Assembly: GCA_027485995.1 (NCBI GenBank)
Contig: JAIXPW010000071.1
Location: 1-47,362, forward strand
DNA length: 47,362 bases
Direction of reading: 5' to 3'
DNA from: Verrucomicrobiaceae bacterium
GTDB taxonomy: Bacteria; Verrucomicrobiota; Verrucomicrobiia; Verrucomicrobiales; Akkermansiaceae
Below are positions 1-8,092 of this stretch, piece after piece. The stretch's first letter is position 1. Every line of letters begins with the position of its first letter. The notes under the pieces were generated by a model. The model saw nothing but the letters and a program-made list of their open reading frames with translations. It had not been told where the DNA came from and did no database searches. The position numbers were made by a program, and so were the translations under genes.

Positions 1-369
1 AAGGAGGCGGCTAAAATTTTTCGCCAGATGATGGGTCTGGCGCTTCAGCGCAAAAGCGGCGAGGCGGATCTAACAGCCGGGAAGCAAGTGCTCAAAGCCA
101 AGGTCAAGGGCGAACTGGAAGCTTCCCCACAAGACAACGGCACGGTGCTGCCCGAGCTGAGCATGGCGGCGATGCTTCGTTGCAAGATTCGCTATTTCAC
201 GGACGGTGCCGTGATTGGCAGCAAAGCCTTCGTCAACGAAGCCTTCACCGCCTCACGTGAACGCTTCAGTGAGAGGCGTAAAAATGGAGCCCGCCGGATG
301 AAGGGCAGTGCGGCTCCTGCCGCCACGATCCTTTGGAGCATGCGTGATCTCCGAGTGGGTGTTTCCTAA
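1..369 (+). CDS. C-terminal part of a probable REP-associated tyrosine transposase (RAYT-like)
   Basis: The reading frame is open from base 1, so the gene begins before the window and only about 122 C-terminal residues are seen. The tail contains LRCKIRYFTDGAVIGSKAFV followed by an R/K-rich stretch (SERRKNGARRM) and a final LWSMRDLRVGV. From memory, this resembles the C-terminal extension behind the Y1 (HUH) transposase domain in RAYT proteins of Verrucomicrobiota and Planctomycetes. The catalytic HUH motif and tyrosine would lie upstream and cannot be checked. RAYT proteins mobilise or maintain REP-type palindromic repeats, and two ~110-bp palindrome-rich elements occur at 35.0 and 37.8 kb, though no link is shown. 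The gene carries a TCTAACAG octamer at 69-76, read as L-T-A. The alternative is an unrelated hypothetical protein. Confidence 0.5.
   Translation, partial: KEAAKIFRQMMGLALQRKSGEADLTAGKQVLKAKVKGELEASPQDNGTVLPELSMAAMLRCKIRYFTDGAVIGSKAFVNEAFTASRERFSERRKNGARRMKGSAAPAATILWSMRDLRVGVS
69..76 (+). repeat. TCTAACAG octamer
   Basis: Exact copy inside the transposase fragment; read GAT CTA ACA GCC (D-L-T-A). Confidence 0.9.
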
Positions 370-584
370 CTTGAGGCGTCTCACGGACACCGATTGTCAT
401 CCGAACGGGCTGATTCGTGTTTCAAACGACGATCCGCAGGTTCGAGCATGGCGTTCGATGATCTCCTGCGCTGCGTGGATAAGTCAGGCATGTTCGTGCG
501 TTGTGGCATTTCAAGGAACAGGGCAAGGGACTTTCAGGCTCCTTGAAAAGCGATCGTGCAGCGACCGAGGATGGATGCGAACCT

Positions 585-592
585 CTGTTAGA
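585..592 (-). repeat. TCTAACAG octamer
   Basis: Exact copy on the minus strand; its TAA is the stop codon of ruvC. Confidence 0.9.
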
Positions 593-1091
593 TCAACCGC
601 CTCTCGAGAAGTTTCGCCTTGAGCGGATCGCTAGCCTGCAGGTGGGCGATGCCGATGGCAAGGGCATCCGCGGCATCATGCGGGGGCGTCTCACTCAGGC
701 CCAGAAGCGCCCGGACCATGAAGGCGACCTGGTTCTTGTCCGCGTTGCCGTTGCCTACCACGGCGGACTTCACCTTCTTCGGAGCATATTCGTAAACGTT
801 CAATCCATGTTCCGCTGCGGCGATGAGGGCTGCGGCGCGGGCGGCTCCCATGCTGATGGCGGTGCGGTGGGACTGGACGTAGATGATGCCTTCCACGGCG
901 ATCTCATCCGGCTGATACTGCTCGATGATGTGGCCGAGGTGGGTTCTAACAGCTGCGAGCGCGGCCGACTGCGGCAGGCGGTCGGGTATGCGGATGACGT
1001 CGTAGGCGAGTGCCTTCAAGCTGCGGGCATCGCCATCTATCACGGCATAGCCGGTGTTGCGGACGGCGGGATCAATGGCGAGGACACGCAT
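588..1091 (-). CDS. ruvC: Crossover junction endodeoxyribonuclease RuvC
   Basis: The 167-residue product matches RuvC in length. RuvC resolves Holliday junctions by paired nicking after RuvAB branch migration in the cytoplasm. The RNase H-like acidic residues are in place: D7 in LAIDPA, E67 in AVEGIIY, and D139 and D142 in PHDAADALAIG. The ATG at 1091 is 14 bases after the stop of the transglutaminase gene, so ruvC is the last gene of the minus-strand operon that starts at 7872. No ruvA, ruvB or yebC is in the window. The TAA stop lies inside a TCTAACAG octamer (585-592). A second octamer at 945-952 forces a rare AGA arginine codon in AAVRT. The identification is secure; the operon neighbours are unusual. 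Confidence 0.95.
   Translation of the reverse strand: MRVLAIDPAVRNTGYAVIDGDARSLKALAYDVIRIPDRLPQSAALAAVRTHLGHIIEQYQPDEIAVEGIIYVQSHRTAISMGAARAAALIAAAEHGLNVYEYAPKKVKSAVVGNGNADKNQVAFMVRALLGLSETPPHDAADALAIGIAHLQASDPLKAKLLERRLI
945..952 (+). repeat. TCTAACAG octamer
   Basis: Exact copy, antisense to ruvC; forces the codons GTT AGA (V-R). Confidence 0.9.
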
Positions 1092-1105
1092 GTCGGTTCA
1101 TGGAT

Positions 1106-1999
1106 TCAGCCTTCCATCTGCATCACATCGACGCCTACGGACAAGCGCTGGCCACCCGCACCGAGGGTCACTCCGCGCAGTGGACTGACATCAGAGAAGT
1201 CACGTCCCCATGCGACCGTGATGTGGCGTTGGGCGGGAAAGATTCCGTTGGTGGGGTCGGCGTCGATCCAGCCGTGCTTGTCTCCGCAGAACAGGGAGAT
1301 CCACGCGTGAGAGGCGTCGGCTCCGGTGAGCTTCGGTTTTCCAGGAGGAGGAAGGGTTTCCAGATAGCCGCTGATGTAACGGGCGGGCAGGCCGATCGAT
1401 CGGATGCAGGCGAGCATCAGGTGGGCGAAATCCTGGCAAACCCCGGCCCGGTTCCGCAGGACATCGTGCACCGGAGTGGCCACGTCGGTGGCGCGGGTAT
1501 CGAAACGGAACTCGCGGAAGATGCGTTTCATGAACGCTTCGAGAGCGGCGAGGATCGGTCGGCCCGGAGGGAAATCGGGCAGGGCATACTCGGCGAATTC
1601 GCGGGCCACCGGGACCATCGGCGAAGCAAAGCGGAACTCGCCAGCGGCGGATGACGGGGTGAGCATCGGAGCCTGGCAGGCATCGCGCACGGTTTCCCAA
1701 GCTGGGGTGGCAGCGGGATCGGGAAGTTCGCTTGGCATGACTTCGACAAAGCTGCGAGAGATGACATCCAGTTCGGTGTGACGGCCTTCAATCTCGAAGT
1801 AGGTGGTCACATTGCCGAAGGCATCCGAGTGCACGCTGCGCCCGACCGGTTGCGGGGTGATCTGCAGTTCATGCCACGGACATCGCTGGGTCGGCAACGG
1901 TCGCGGGGCGAGGTGGGCCAGATGGTGCGACACGGTGACCGCTCCCTCATAGAGGTAGCGGGTGCGATGCACGATCTGGTATTGCACGGCGGCGGGCAT
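1106..1999 (-). CDS. Transglutaminase-like cysteine peptidase family protein (small, 297 aa)
   Basis: This protein has an N-terminal bacterial transglutaminase-like beta domain (about residues 5-90) and a transglutaminase core. The catalytic triad is visible: C188 in GVCQDFAHL, H231 in DASHAWISLF and D248 in DADPTN. Such enzymes cleave or transfer isopeptide or peptide bonds. In this gene context they are predicted to act with ATP-grasp and amidoligase partners on a peptide substrate that is not known. I chose the ATG at 1999 because the conserved N-terminus starts there (MPAAVQYQIVHRTRYLYEG), because CCGGAGGG lies upstream, and because the upstream gene stops only 5 bases before it. The open frame reaches back to 2791, but that extension only reads the antisense of the ATP-grasp gene. 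No signal peptide is seen, so a cytoplasmic location is likely. Confidence 0.85.
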   Translation of the reverse strand: MPAAVQYQIVHRTRYLYEGAVTVSHHLAHLAPRPLPTQRCPWHELQITPQPVGRSVHSDAFGNVTTYFEIEGRHTELDVISRSFVEVMPSELPDPAATPAWETVRDACQAPMLTPSSAAGEFRFASPMVPVAREFAEYALPDFPPGRPILAALEAFMKRIFREFRFDTRATDVATPVHDVLRNRAGVCQDFAHLMLACIRSIGLPARYISGYLETLPPPGKPKLTGADASHAWISLFCGDKHGWIDADPTNGIFPAQRHITVAWGRDFSDVSPLRGVTLGAGGQRLSVGVDVMQMEG

Positions 2000-2004
2000 G
2001 GAAG

Positions 2005-4470
2005 TCAGTAAACCCTCCGGACGGAGTGGCTGAAGTAGTGCTGGGTGAGAAGATCGGAAAGCTGTTCGAAGGCGGCAGCCCGCTTCTCGAATCCCGCGCG
2101 ATCCGGAACTGTTAGAGCGGACGGCGGTGTTTCTACAAGTGAGGCGACATGCTCGCGGATCTTCGGCATGAGTCCGAAATCCCTTTCCCCGGGGAGCATT
2201 TCGCACTGCTTCGAGAGGATTTCCGCCTGCGACATGACGCCGCGCGGGTTGGTGGAATCGAAGAGCAGGAGTTCGACCACCGCGTCCCACCTTGGGCGTG
2301 AAAAATGGCGACGGCGGTAGGTCATCACGCTGTCGCAGGTCTCCAGCAGGGGATCGAGGGCGGGCACTTCGTCGGCCTGGGTATCCGGGGTGGATTCCAG
2401 CAGGGAAAGAACCCCGAGAGAGCGCTCGATGCGACGACCGATCTCCAGAAAGCGCCAACCGTGGCCGCGGGTCATGTTTTCCGCCTGCATGCCGGAGAAG
2501 GCGGCGAGGTGGAGGACCAGCGAGTCGAGGATCTGAAGCTGGCTGGTGACGGTGGGATTGGACGAGCCGGGTTGGAGGAGATTCTCCAGCCGATTGAAGA
2601 CTCGCCAGGTGTCGTCCGACAAGCGGTCGCGGGCGGAGGCCGCATTCCAGAGCAGGGATCGGATCAGGGAGGGCAGGGCCTTTGGATACTTGGCGTCGTG
2701 AATCAGGCGGGCCAGCATCATCACCGGCAGGCGTCCGACCTGGGGGCCATCGTCCTGCAGGATCTTCATCTGACGGAGGATCGAGAAACACGCGTCGCGC
2801 TGGTTGCGACGGATGGACGAAAGCTCTCCGCCGAGCCGGCGCAGTGTGGTGCGAAGCAGGCGGGTCCGAAGCTCGATCCGCTCTGCATAGCGGCCCACCC
2901 AGAAGAGCTGCTCGGCCATGCGGCTCGGGACCTCCGAGGCCAGGGGATCGCGGGTGACCGCCGGTTGACTGAGGCGAATGACGGGCTCGACCGCGTGGGC
3001 AGCGGAGTTGTCCGTGACCCAGACGTCCTTGGAGACCTGTCCGGTTTCCTGTGAATCTTCCACCAGTCCGCCATCCTGAACCACCATCGCCAGCCCGCCT
3101 GGGAGGATCGACGACCCAGTTCCGGTTTGAAGGCAGAAGGCCCTCCAGATCACGCTGCGGGAGCGGATGGTCTGGCCTTCAAGGGAGGGGGTGACGCTTG
3201 GCTTCATCTCGCGTTGAACCACGAAGTCATGAGGACGCGCTTCGAGGGTGGCGGTCCATTGGGCCCGCTCGGCGATGCTCATCTGGCTGCCACGAACCGG
3301 GCGACCTGAGGTGAAGGCAGGGTGAATGACATAATGCCGGAGATCGTTGACCACCTGCTGGCGGATTCTTGATTGCCCGAGCCACCAGGTTTCGACGAAG
3401 GGCAGCTTGAGATCTTCTCCGAACCACTTCTTGCAGACTCCCCGCAGGAAAGGCATCAGGGCCAGGGTGCCGCCAAAGCCCGAGCCCGGAGCGTTGGCGA
3501 GGGCCACATTTCCCGAGCGCCAGGCCTCGGTCAAACCCGGGACACCGCTGCCCCCATGGGTCCAGAACTCAAGGGGGTCGATCGCATCGGTATCCAATCG
3601 GCAGGCCAGCACATCGATGCGCCGCAGTCCGGAAAGGGTCTTCAGGAAAAGCCGGCGCTCGCGGACTGTTAGATCCGCCGGTTCGACCAGCGGAATCCCG
3701 AGAACACGGGCCTTGTAGGCGTGTTCAAAGTACGATGGATGCCGAAATCCGGGAGTCAACAACACCACGTTCGGCATGTTCACATGTCCTGCTGCGAGGC
3801 TGCGGAAGGTTTCCCGCTCCGACTCGAAGAACGGGGCGAGATTGGCGACGCGGCAATCCTCGAATTCACCGGGCAGAACGCTGGCGGTGACGCTCCGGTT
3901 TTCGAGTGTCTGCCCCTGTCCACCGGGCGAGCGGGTGTGATCGCGCATGACCGACCAGTTGCCTGCCGCATTTCTAACAAGATCGAAGCCGATGCCGATG
4001 AGATGTCGTCCGCCAGACGGCTGGATGCCCCGGATGTTGGCGAGATAATGAGGATTCGCGTGAATCAGATCCGGTGGGATCAGGCCCTCCTTCAATAGCT
4101 TCTGTGGGCCATACAGGTCGGCAAGAACCACCTCCAGCAGCCGCGCACGCTGGCTGAGGCCGGCCGAGACCGATCTCCATTCAGCCCCGTCGATCAGCAA
4201 GGGCAGCGGATCGATCCGTCTTGGCCTGCCCGCTCCGCCCGCATCGTTGTAAACATTGTAGGTGGCCCCGAGATCCTCCAGCAGTCGGTCGGCGGAGTAA
4301 CCAAGCTCCGCGCGGTGCTCGCTGTTCCATCCGTTCAGGGCCGCGGAAAATTTCGACCACAGCGGCCTGACGCGGCCCTGACGATCGGTCATTTCATCCC
4401 ACAGACCCTCCTGACCCGGTCCTGCGAGGGCAGGAGTGGGTGGTTTGGAGGACGATTCGCTTGGGGACAT
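2005..4470 (-). CDS. Circularly permuted ATP-grasp / alpha-E fusion protein (821 aa)
   Basis: Residues ~1-500 form a circularly permuted ATP-grasp ligase (CP_ATPgrasp_2 type): DHTRSPGGQGQTLENR near 180, CRLDTDAIDPLEFW near 290, and ANAPGSGFGGTLALMPFL near 330. Residues ~510-821 form a helical alpha-E domain starting at SRMAEQLFWVGRYAERIE. ATP-grasp enzymes make amide bonds through an acyl-phosphate. Comparative genomics (Iyer and Aravind on amidoligases) groups these two domains with transglutaminases and DUF2126 proteins as a predicted peptide-synthesis or peptide-tagging system of unknown product. The two parts are separate genes in many proteobacteria and fused here; the ALMPFL...WWLG region looks like that of the known fused subfamily. 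The gene is 21 bases from its upstream neighbour and 5 bases from its downstream one. Two TCTAACAG octamers (2109, 3666) are both read as L-T-V. Confidence 0.88.
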   Translation of the reverse strand: MSPSESSSKPPTPALAGPGQEGLWDEMTDRQGRVRPLWSKFSAALNGWNSEHRAELGYSADRLLEDLGATYNVYNDAGGAGRPRRIDPLPLLIDGAEWRSVSAGLSQRARLLEVVLADLYGPQKLLKEGLIPPDLIHANPHYLANIRGIQPSGGRHLIGIGFDLVRNAAGNWSVMRDHTRSPGGQGQTLENRSVTASVLPGEFEDCRVANLAPFFESERETFRSLAAGHVNMPNVVLLTPGFRHPSYFEHAYKARVLGIPLVEPADLTVRERRLFLKTLSGLRRIDVLACRLDTDAIDPLEFWTHGGSGVPGLTEAWRSGNVALANAPGSGFGGTLALMPFLRGVCKKWFGEDLKLPFVETWWLGQSRIRQQVVNDLRHYVIHPAFTSGRPVRGSQMSIAERAQWTATLEARPHDFVVQREMKPSVTPSLEGQTIRSRSVIWRAFCLQTGTGSSILPGGLAMVVQDGGLVEDSQETGQVSKDVWVTDNSAAHAVEPVIRLSQPAVTRDPLASEVPSRMAEQLFWVGRYAERIELRTRLLRTTLRRLGGELSSIRRNQRDACFSILRQMKILQDDGPQVGRLPVMMLARLIHDAKYPKALPSLIRSLLWNAASARDRLSDDTWRVFNRLENLLQPGSSNPTVTSQLQILDSLVLHLAAFSGMQAENMTRGHGWRFLEIGRRIERSLGVLSLLESTPDTQADEVPALDPLLETCDSVMTYRRRHFSRPRWDAVVELLLFDSTNPRGVMSQAEILSKQCEMLPGERDFGLMPKIREHVASLVETPPSALTVPDRAGFEKRAAAFEQLSDLLTQHYFSHSVRRVY
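2109..2116 (-). repeat. TCTAACAG octamer
   Basis: Exact copy in the ATP-grasp/alpha-E gene, read L-T-V. Confidence 0.9.
3666..3673 (-). repeat. TCTAACAG octamer
   Basis: Exact copy in the ATP-grasp/alpha-E gene, read D-L-T-V. A one-mismatch copy, TCTAACAA, lies at 3973-3980. Confidence 0.9.
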
Positions 4471-4491
4471 GGGCGGAAAACCAGCGCGGCC

Positions 4492-7400
4492 TCAGAGGCT
4501 GGCCCGGATCGTCCTCAAGTCCAGCGTGAAGGGGAAGTCAGGACTGCCGGCAGGGGCTTTTGCCCGCACCATTCCACCCGTATGTCCCTCACGGTAAAAC
4601 CTCGCCATGCGCCGGGCCTCGGCTTCGTAGGCATTGATCGGAAAGCTGTCGTAGTTCCGCCCGCCGGGGTGGGAGACGTGGTAGGTGCAGCCGCCAAGCG
4701 AAAGCTGGTTCCAGGTGTCGATCAAATCGAAAACCAGGGGCGTGTGGACGCCAATCGTTGGATGCAGGCAGCTCGGAGGCTGCCACGCGCGATAGCGAAC
4801 ACCCGCGATCGACTCGCCCTGGGTGCCGGTCGGGTGCAGCGGGAGGGTCCAGCCATTGCACGCGATCTTGTATCGACCCTCCGTGAGCCCGCGGGCGCGG
4901 ACCTGGAGACGCTCCACCGAACTGTCGACATGGCGGACCGTTCCACCGGCGGCGTCTTCTTCACCAAGGACATGCCAGGGCTCGATCGCGTTACGCAGCT
5001 CGATTTCCACGCCCTGGCTGACGAAATCGCCGATCTTTGGAAAACGGAACTCGAGATGTGGGTCGAACCACGCACGCTCGATCGGGTAGCCCGCGCGATT
5101 CAGGTCGCCGAGCACGTCGTGGAAATCCTGTTTCACGAAATGCGGCAGCATCCAGCGGTCGTGCAGCGAGGTGCCCCAGCGGACCAGCGGTTTCTCATAA
5201 GGCTCCCGCCAGAAACGTGCGACGAGGGCGCGCAGGACGAGGTGCTGGGCCATGCTCATCTCGGCATGCGGCGGCATTTCAAAATTCCGCATTTCCAGCA
5301 GGCCGAGTCGCCCGGTGGTGCCGTCCGGGCTGTAGAGCTTGTCGATGCAGAACTCGGTGCGATGGGTGTTGCCGGTCGAGTCTGTTAGAAGATGACGGAA
5401 CAGCCGGTCCACCAACCACGGGGGCGGATTGAACTCGTCCTTCATCGTGTTGAAGGCGATCTCCAGCTCATGAAGGGCATCATGTCTCGCCTCGTCGATG
5501 CGGGGTGCCTGCGAGGTGGGGCCGACGAAGAGGCCGGAGAAAAGATACGAGAGGGACGGGTGGTGGTTCCAGTAGGTCAGCATGCTGCGCAGCAGGTCGG
5601 GACGTCGCAGCAGCGGGCTGTCGGAGGGCGTGGCTCCGCCGAGGATGATGTGGTTGCCACCGCCGGTGCCGGTGTGGCGGCCATCGACCATGAACTTCTC
5701 GGTGGTGAGACGGGTGAGGTGGGCTTCCTCGTAAAGGGTGGTCGTGTTTTCCACCAACTCATCCCAGCTCGCGGCGGGCTGGAGGTTGACCTCGATGACC
5801 CCGGGATCGGGCGTGACCTTCAGCACCTGGATGCGCGGATCATACGGCGGCGGGCTGCCTTCCAGGATCACCGGCAGGTTGAGGCCGGAGGCGGTCTGCT
5901 CGATGCTGGCGATGAGATCCAGAAACTCTTCGGTTTCCGCCAAGGGAGGCAGGAACACGTGGAGTCGTCCATCGCGGGGCTCGAAGCAGATGGCCGTGCG
6001 GATGACCGACTTCGCCGACTCCTGAGCGGCCGGAGGAATCTCGCTTTCGTGAAGAGAGGACGCTGAACCCTCGCCCAGCCACGAACGCGCGGCCTGACTG
6101 GCCGGAAAACCTTCCAACTCCTCGGCAGCCGTGGAGCCTTTCGAGCGGGAGCGCGCCACCTGCATGAGTGGTTCGCGTGGCGGCAGTTCACCCCAGGTCT
6201 GAGTGGGGTCGGCTGGAATGATGTAGGGATAATCGCCCTCGGCCACCCACGGCAGCGAGTCGAGTGGCAGGCGATAGCCCATCGGAGAATCCCCCGGAAT
6301 GAGATAGAGCCGCTCGTCGCGGAGAAACCACGGCCCACTGCGCCAGCGAGCGGAGGCCCCGGTGCCCTCGCGCTTCAGGGGCAGGACGAATCCCACTACC
6401 TCACCGAGACCCTGGGAAAACAACCTCGTCAGCCTGGCCCGCTCGTAGGGGTCTTTGAGGTTCGACTCCAGAGGATCGACGTTCGTCGGCAGCCTTCGCT
6501 CCCTCAGGAGATAGTGAAAGATGTCCTCATAGGCCGGCATCAACCACTTCGGGTCCGCTCCCAGCGCCCCGGCCAGGGCGGTGGCGAAGTGCTTGGCGTC
6601 CGAGCTACGATGATCGTAGTTTTTCGACTCATCAGCGATCCATTTCTCATCTTCCCAGATGGCTTCCTTGTCCTTTCTCCAATAACAGGCGAGGGCCCAG
6701 CGGGGAATCGGCTCACCGGGATACCATTTGCCCTGGCCGTAGAACAAAAGCCCGCCCGGGGCGAAGCGCTTGCGCAACCGCTTGATGAGTTCCCCGGAAA
6801 GCAGGCGCTTGCTTCGTCCAAGCGCGGCGGTGTTCCACTCGGGGGAATCGAAGTCGTCGATCGAGATGAAGGTCGGCTCACCGCCCATCGTGAGGCGCAC
6901 GTCGCCGGCCTTGAGATCCTGGTCGATCGCGTGGCCGACCTTCAGGATGTCCTGCCATTGCTCGTCGGTGTAGGGTTTGGTGGTACGAGGAGACTCGTAG
7001 ATCCGTTTGATCTCCATCACATGCTCCATGGTCGATTCACAGGGATCGACGGCACCGTTCACCGGCGCGGCGCTGGAGGGATCCGGCGAGCAGGCGAGGG
7101 GAATGTGACCTTCTCCGGCCAGCAGTCCGGAGGTCGGATCGAATCCGATCCAGCCCGCGCCCGGCAGATAGACCTCGGTCCAGGCATGGAGGTCGGTGAA
7201 GTCCACTTCGGTGCCCGAAGGGCCATCGAGTGATTTCACATCCGGCTTCAATTGAATCAAATAGCCTGAAACAAAACGCGCTGCGAGACCAAGGTGCCGA
7301 AGGATCTGGACCAGCAGCCAAGCGGAGTCGCGGCAGGATCCCGATGCGAGAGTGAGCGTTTCCTCCGGCGTCTGCACCCCGGGCTCCATCCGGACGGTGT

Positions 7401-7872
7401 AGGAGATGTTCTCCTGGAGATCGCGGTTGATCGCCACCAGCACGTCGATCGTCCGGTCCGTGAGCCCATCGTAGCGGGCGATCCATTTCTCGAGCAGCGG
7501 TCCCGGTTTCTCGACCTGGACGAACGGGGCGAGTTCGTGTTTCAGCGAGGGATCGTAGGTGAAGGGAAAGGTCTCGGCACTCGGCTCAAGGAAAAAGTCG
7601 AAGGGGTTGTTCACCGCCATTTCGACAACCAGGTTGACCTCGATGTCGAGATGGTCGGCCTTCTCCGGAAACACCAGTCGGGCCAGGTAGTTCGCCTGTG
7701 GGTCCTGCTGCCAGTTGACGAAAACCTCACCGGCATCGACCTTCAGGCTGTAGGCCAGCACTCGGGTGCGGCTGTGAGCTGCGGGCTTGAGTCGGACGAT
7801 GTGGGGGCCATGTCCGACATGACGATCATAGCGGTAGCTGGTGCGGTGGTGAAGGGCGACGTGGATCGACAT
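4492..7872 (-). CDS. Transglutaminase / DUF2126 putative amidoligase (1126 aa)
   Basis: This is the first gene of the operon. Residues 1-~110 are the bacterial transglutaminase N-terminal domain. The transglutaminase core follows, with C180 in SGSCRDSAWLL, H229 in DLHAWTEVYL and D245 in GFDPTSG. From about residue 300 comes the DUF2126 region, which Pfam calls a putative amidoligase: RLTMGGEPTFISIDDFDSP, FAPGGLLFYGQGKWYPGEP and GNTHRTEFCIDKLYSPDG. One polypeptide thus joins a probable bond-forming and a bond-cleaving or transferring domain. Length and order match the COG4196 type. An ATG at 7902 would add ten residues; I prefer 7872 because homologues, as I recall, start at MSIHVALHHRT. Neither start has a strong ribosome binding site. 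No signal peptide is seen. An octamer at 5382 is read L-T-D. Confidence 0.88.
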   Translation of the reverse strand: MSIHVALHHRTSYRYDRHVGHGPHIVRLKPAAHSRTRVLAYSLKVDAGEVFVNWQQDPQANYLARLVFPEKADHLDIEVNLVVEMAVNNPFDFFLEPSAETFPFTYDPSLKHELAPFVQVEKPGPLLEKWIARYDGLTDRTIDVLVAINRDLQENISYTVRMEPGVQTPEETLTLASGSCRDSAWLLVQILRHLGLAARFVSGYLIQLKPDVKSLDGPSGTEVDFTDLHAWTEVYLPGAGWIGFDPTSGLLAGEGHIPLACSPDPSSAAPVNGAVDPCESTMEHVMEIKRIYESPRTTKPYTDEQWQDILKVGHAIDQDLKAGDVRLTMGGEPTFISIDDFDSPEWNTAALGRSKRLLSGELIKRLRKRFAPGGLLFYGQGKWYPGEPIPRWALACYWRKDKEAIWEDEKWIADESKNYDHRSSDAKHFATALAGALGADPKWLMPAYEDIFHYLLRERRLPTNVDPLESNLKDPYERARLTRLFSQGLGEVVGFVLPLKREGTGASARWRSGPWFLRDERLYLIPGDSPMGYRLPLDSLPWVAEGDYPYIIPADPTQTWGELPPREPLMQVARSRSKGSTAAEELEGFPASQAARSWLGEGSASSLHESEIPPAAQESAKSVIRTAICFEPRDGRLHVFLPPLAETEEFLDLIASIEQTASGLNLPVILEGSPPPYDPRIQVLKVTPDPGVIEVNLQPAASWDELVENTTTLYEEAHLTRLTTEKFMVDGRHTGTGGGNHIILGGATPSDSPLLRRPDLLRSMLTYWNHHPSLSYLFSGLFVGPTSQAPRIDEARHDALHELEIAFNTMKDEFNPPPWLVDRLFRHLLTDSTGNTHRTEFCIDKLYSPDGTTGRLGLLEMRNFEMPPHAEMSMAQHLVLRALVARFWREPYEKPLVRWGTSLHDRWMLPHFVKQDFHDVLGDLNRAGYPIERAWFDPHLEFRFPKIGDFVSQGVEIELRNAIEPWHVLGEEDAAGGTVRHVDSSVERLQVRARGLTEGRYKIACNGWTLPLHPTGTQGESIAGVRYRAWQPPSCLHPTIGVHTPLVFDLIDTWNQLSLGGCTYHVSHPGGRNYDSFPINAYEAEARRMARFYREGHTGGMVRAKAPAGSPDFPFTLDLRTIRASL
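5382..5389 (-). repeat. TCTAACAG octamer
   Basis: Exact copy in the DUF2126 gene, read L-L-T-D. Confidence 0.9.
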
Positions 7873-8008
7873 GCGGGGTGGACTGCCTTTAGCAAGCCTC
7901 ATGCCATTGGATCAAGCATCGCGACAAGGCGATTTCGGCCCAGAACCTCATTCAAACGGGGACCGGTCGGGCGGATCCATCGGCTTGCTGCCAATCCCCG
8001 ACCCATCA

Positions 8009-8032
8009 GGCCCATCCACGAAGCGATGGGCC
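8009..8032 (-). terminator. Hairpin downstream of the PD40 gene, possible terminator
   Basis: GGCCCATC at 8009-8016 and GATGGGCC at 8025-8032 form a perfect 8-bp stem with an 8-base loop. It lies about 60 bases past the stop of the minus-strand gene 8093-13480 and upstream of the amidoligase operon. No T-run follows on the minus strand, so intrinsic termination is uncertain. Confidence 0.35.
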
Positions 8033-8092
8033 AAATCCACACCGTGCGGGCATCCCATTCCCGGCCGGCTCTGAAGGTTGGCCACCGTGTGA

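Noticed and set aside
501..1310. 269-residue plus-strand frame over ruvC
   Set aside because: Antisense of ruvC and of the transglutaminase tail.
1106..2791. A 561-residue reading of the small transglutaminase gene starting at 2791
   Set aside because: The first ~264 residues are proline/arginine-rich antisense of the ATP-grasp gene. The conserved protein starts at 1999 with an upstream ribosome binding site.
4315..5388. 357-residue plus-strand frame across the amidoligase genes
   Set aside because: It runs antisense over two recognised genes and has no domain of its own.
6667..6674. AATAACAG as a further octamer copy
   Set aside because: Two mismatches to TCTAACAG; I counted exact copies only and listed single mismatches separately.
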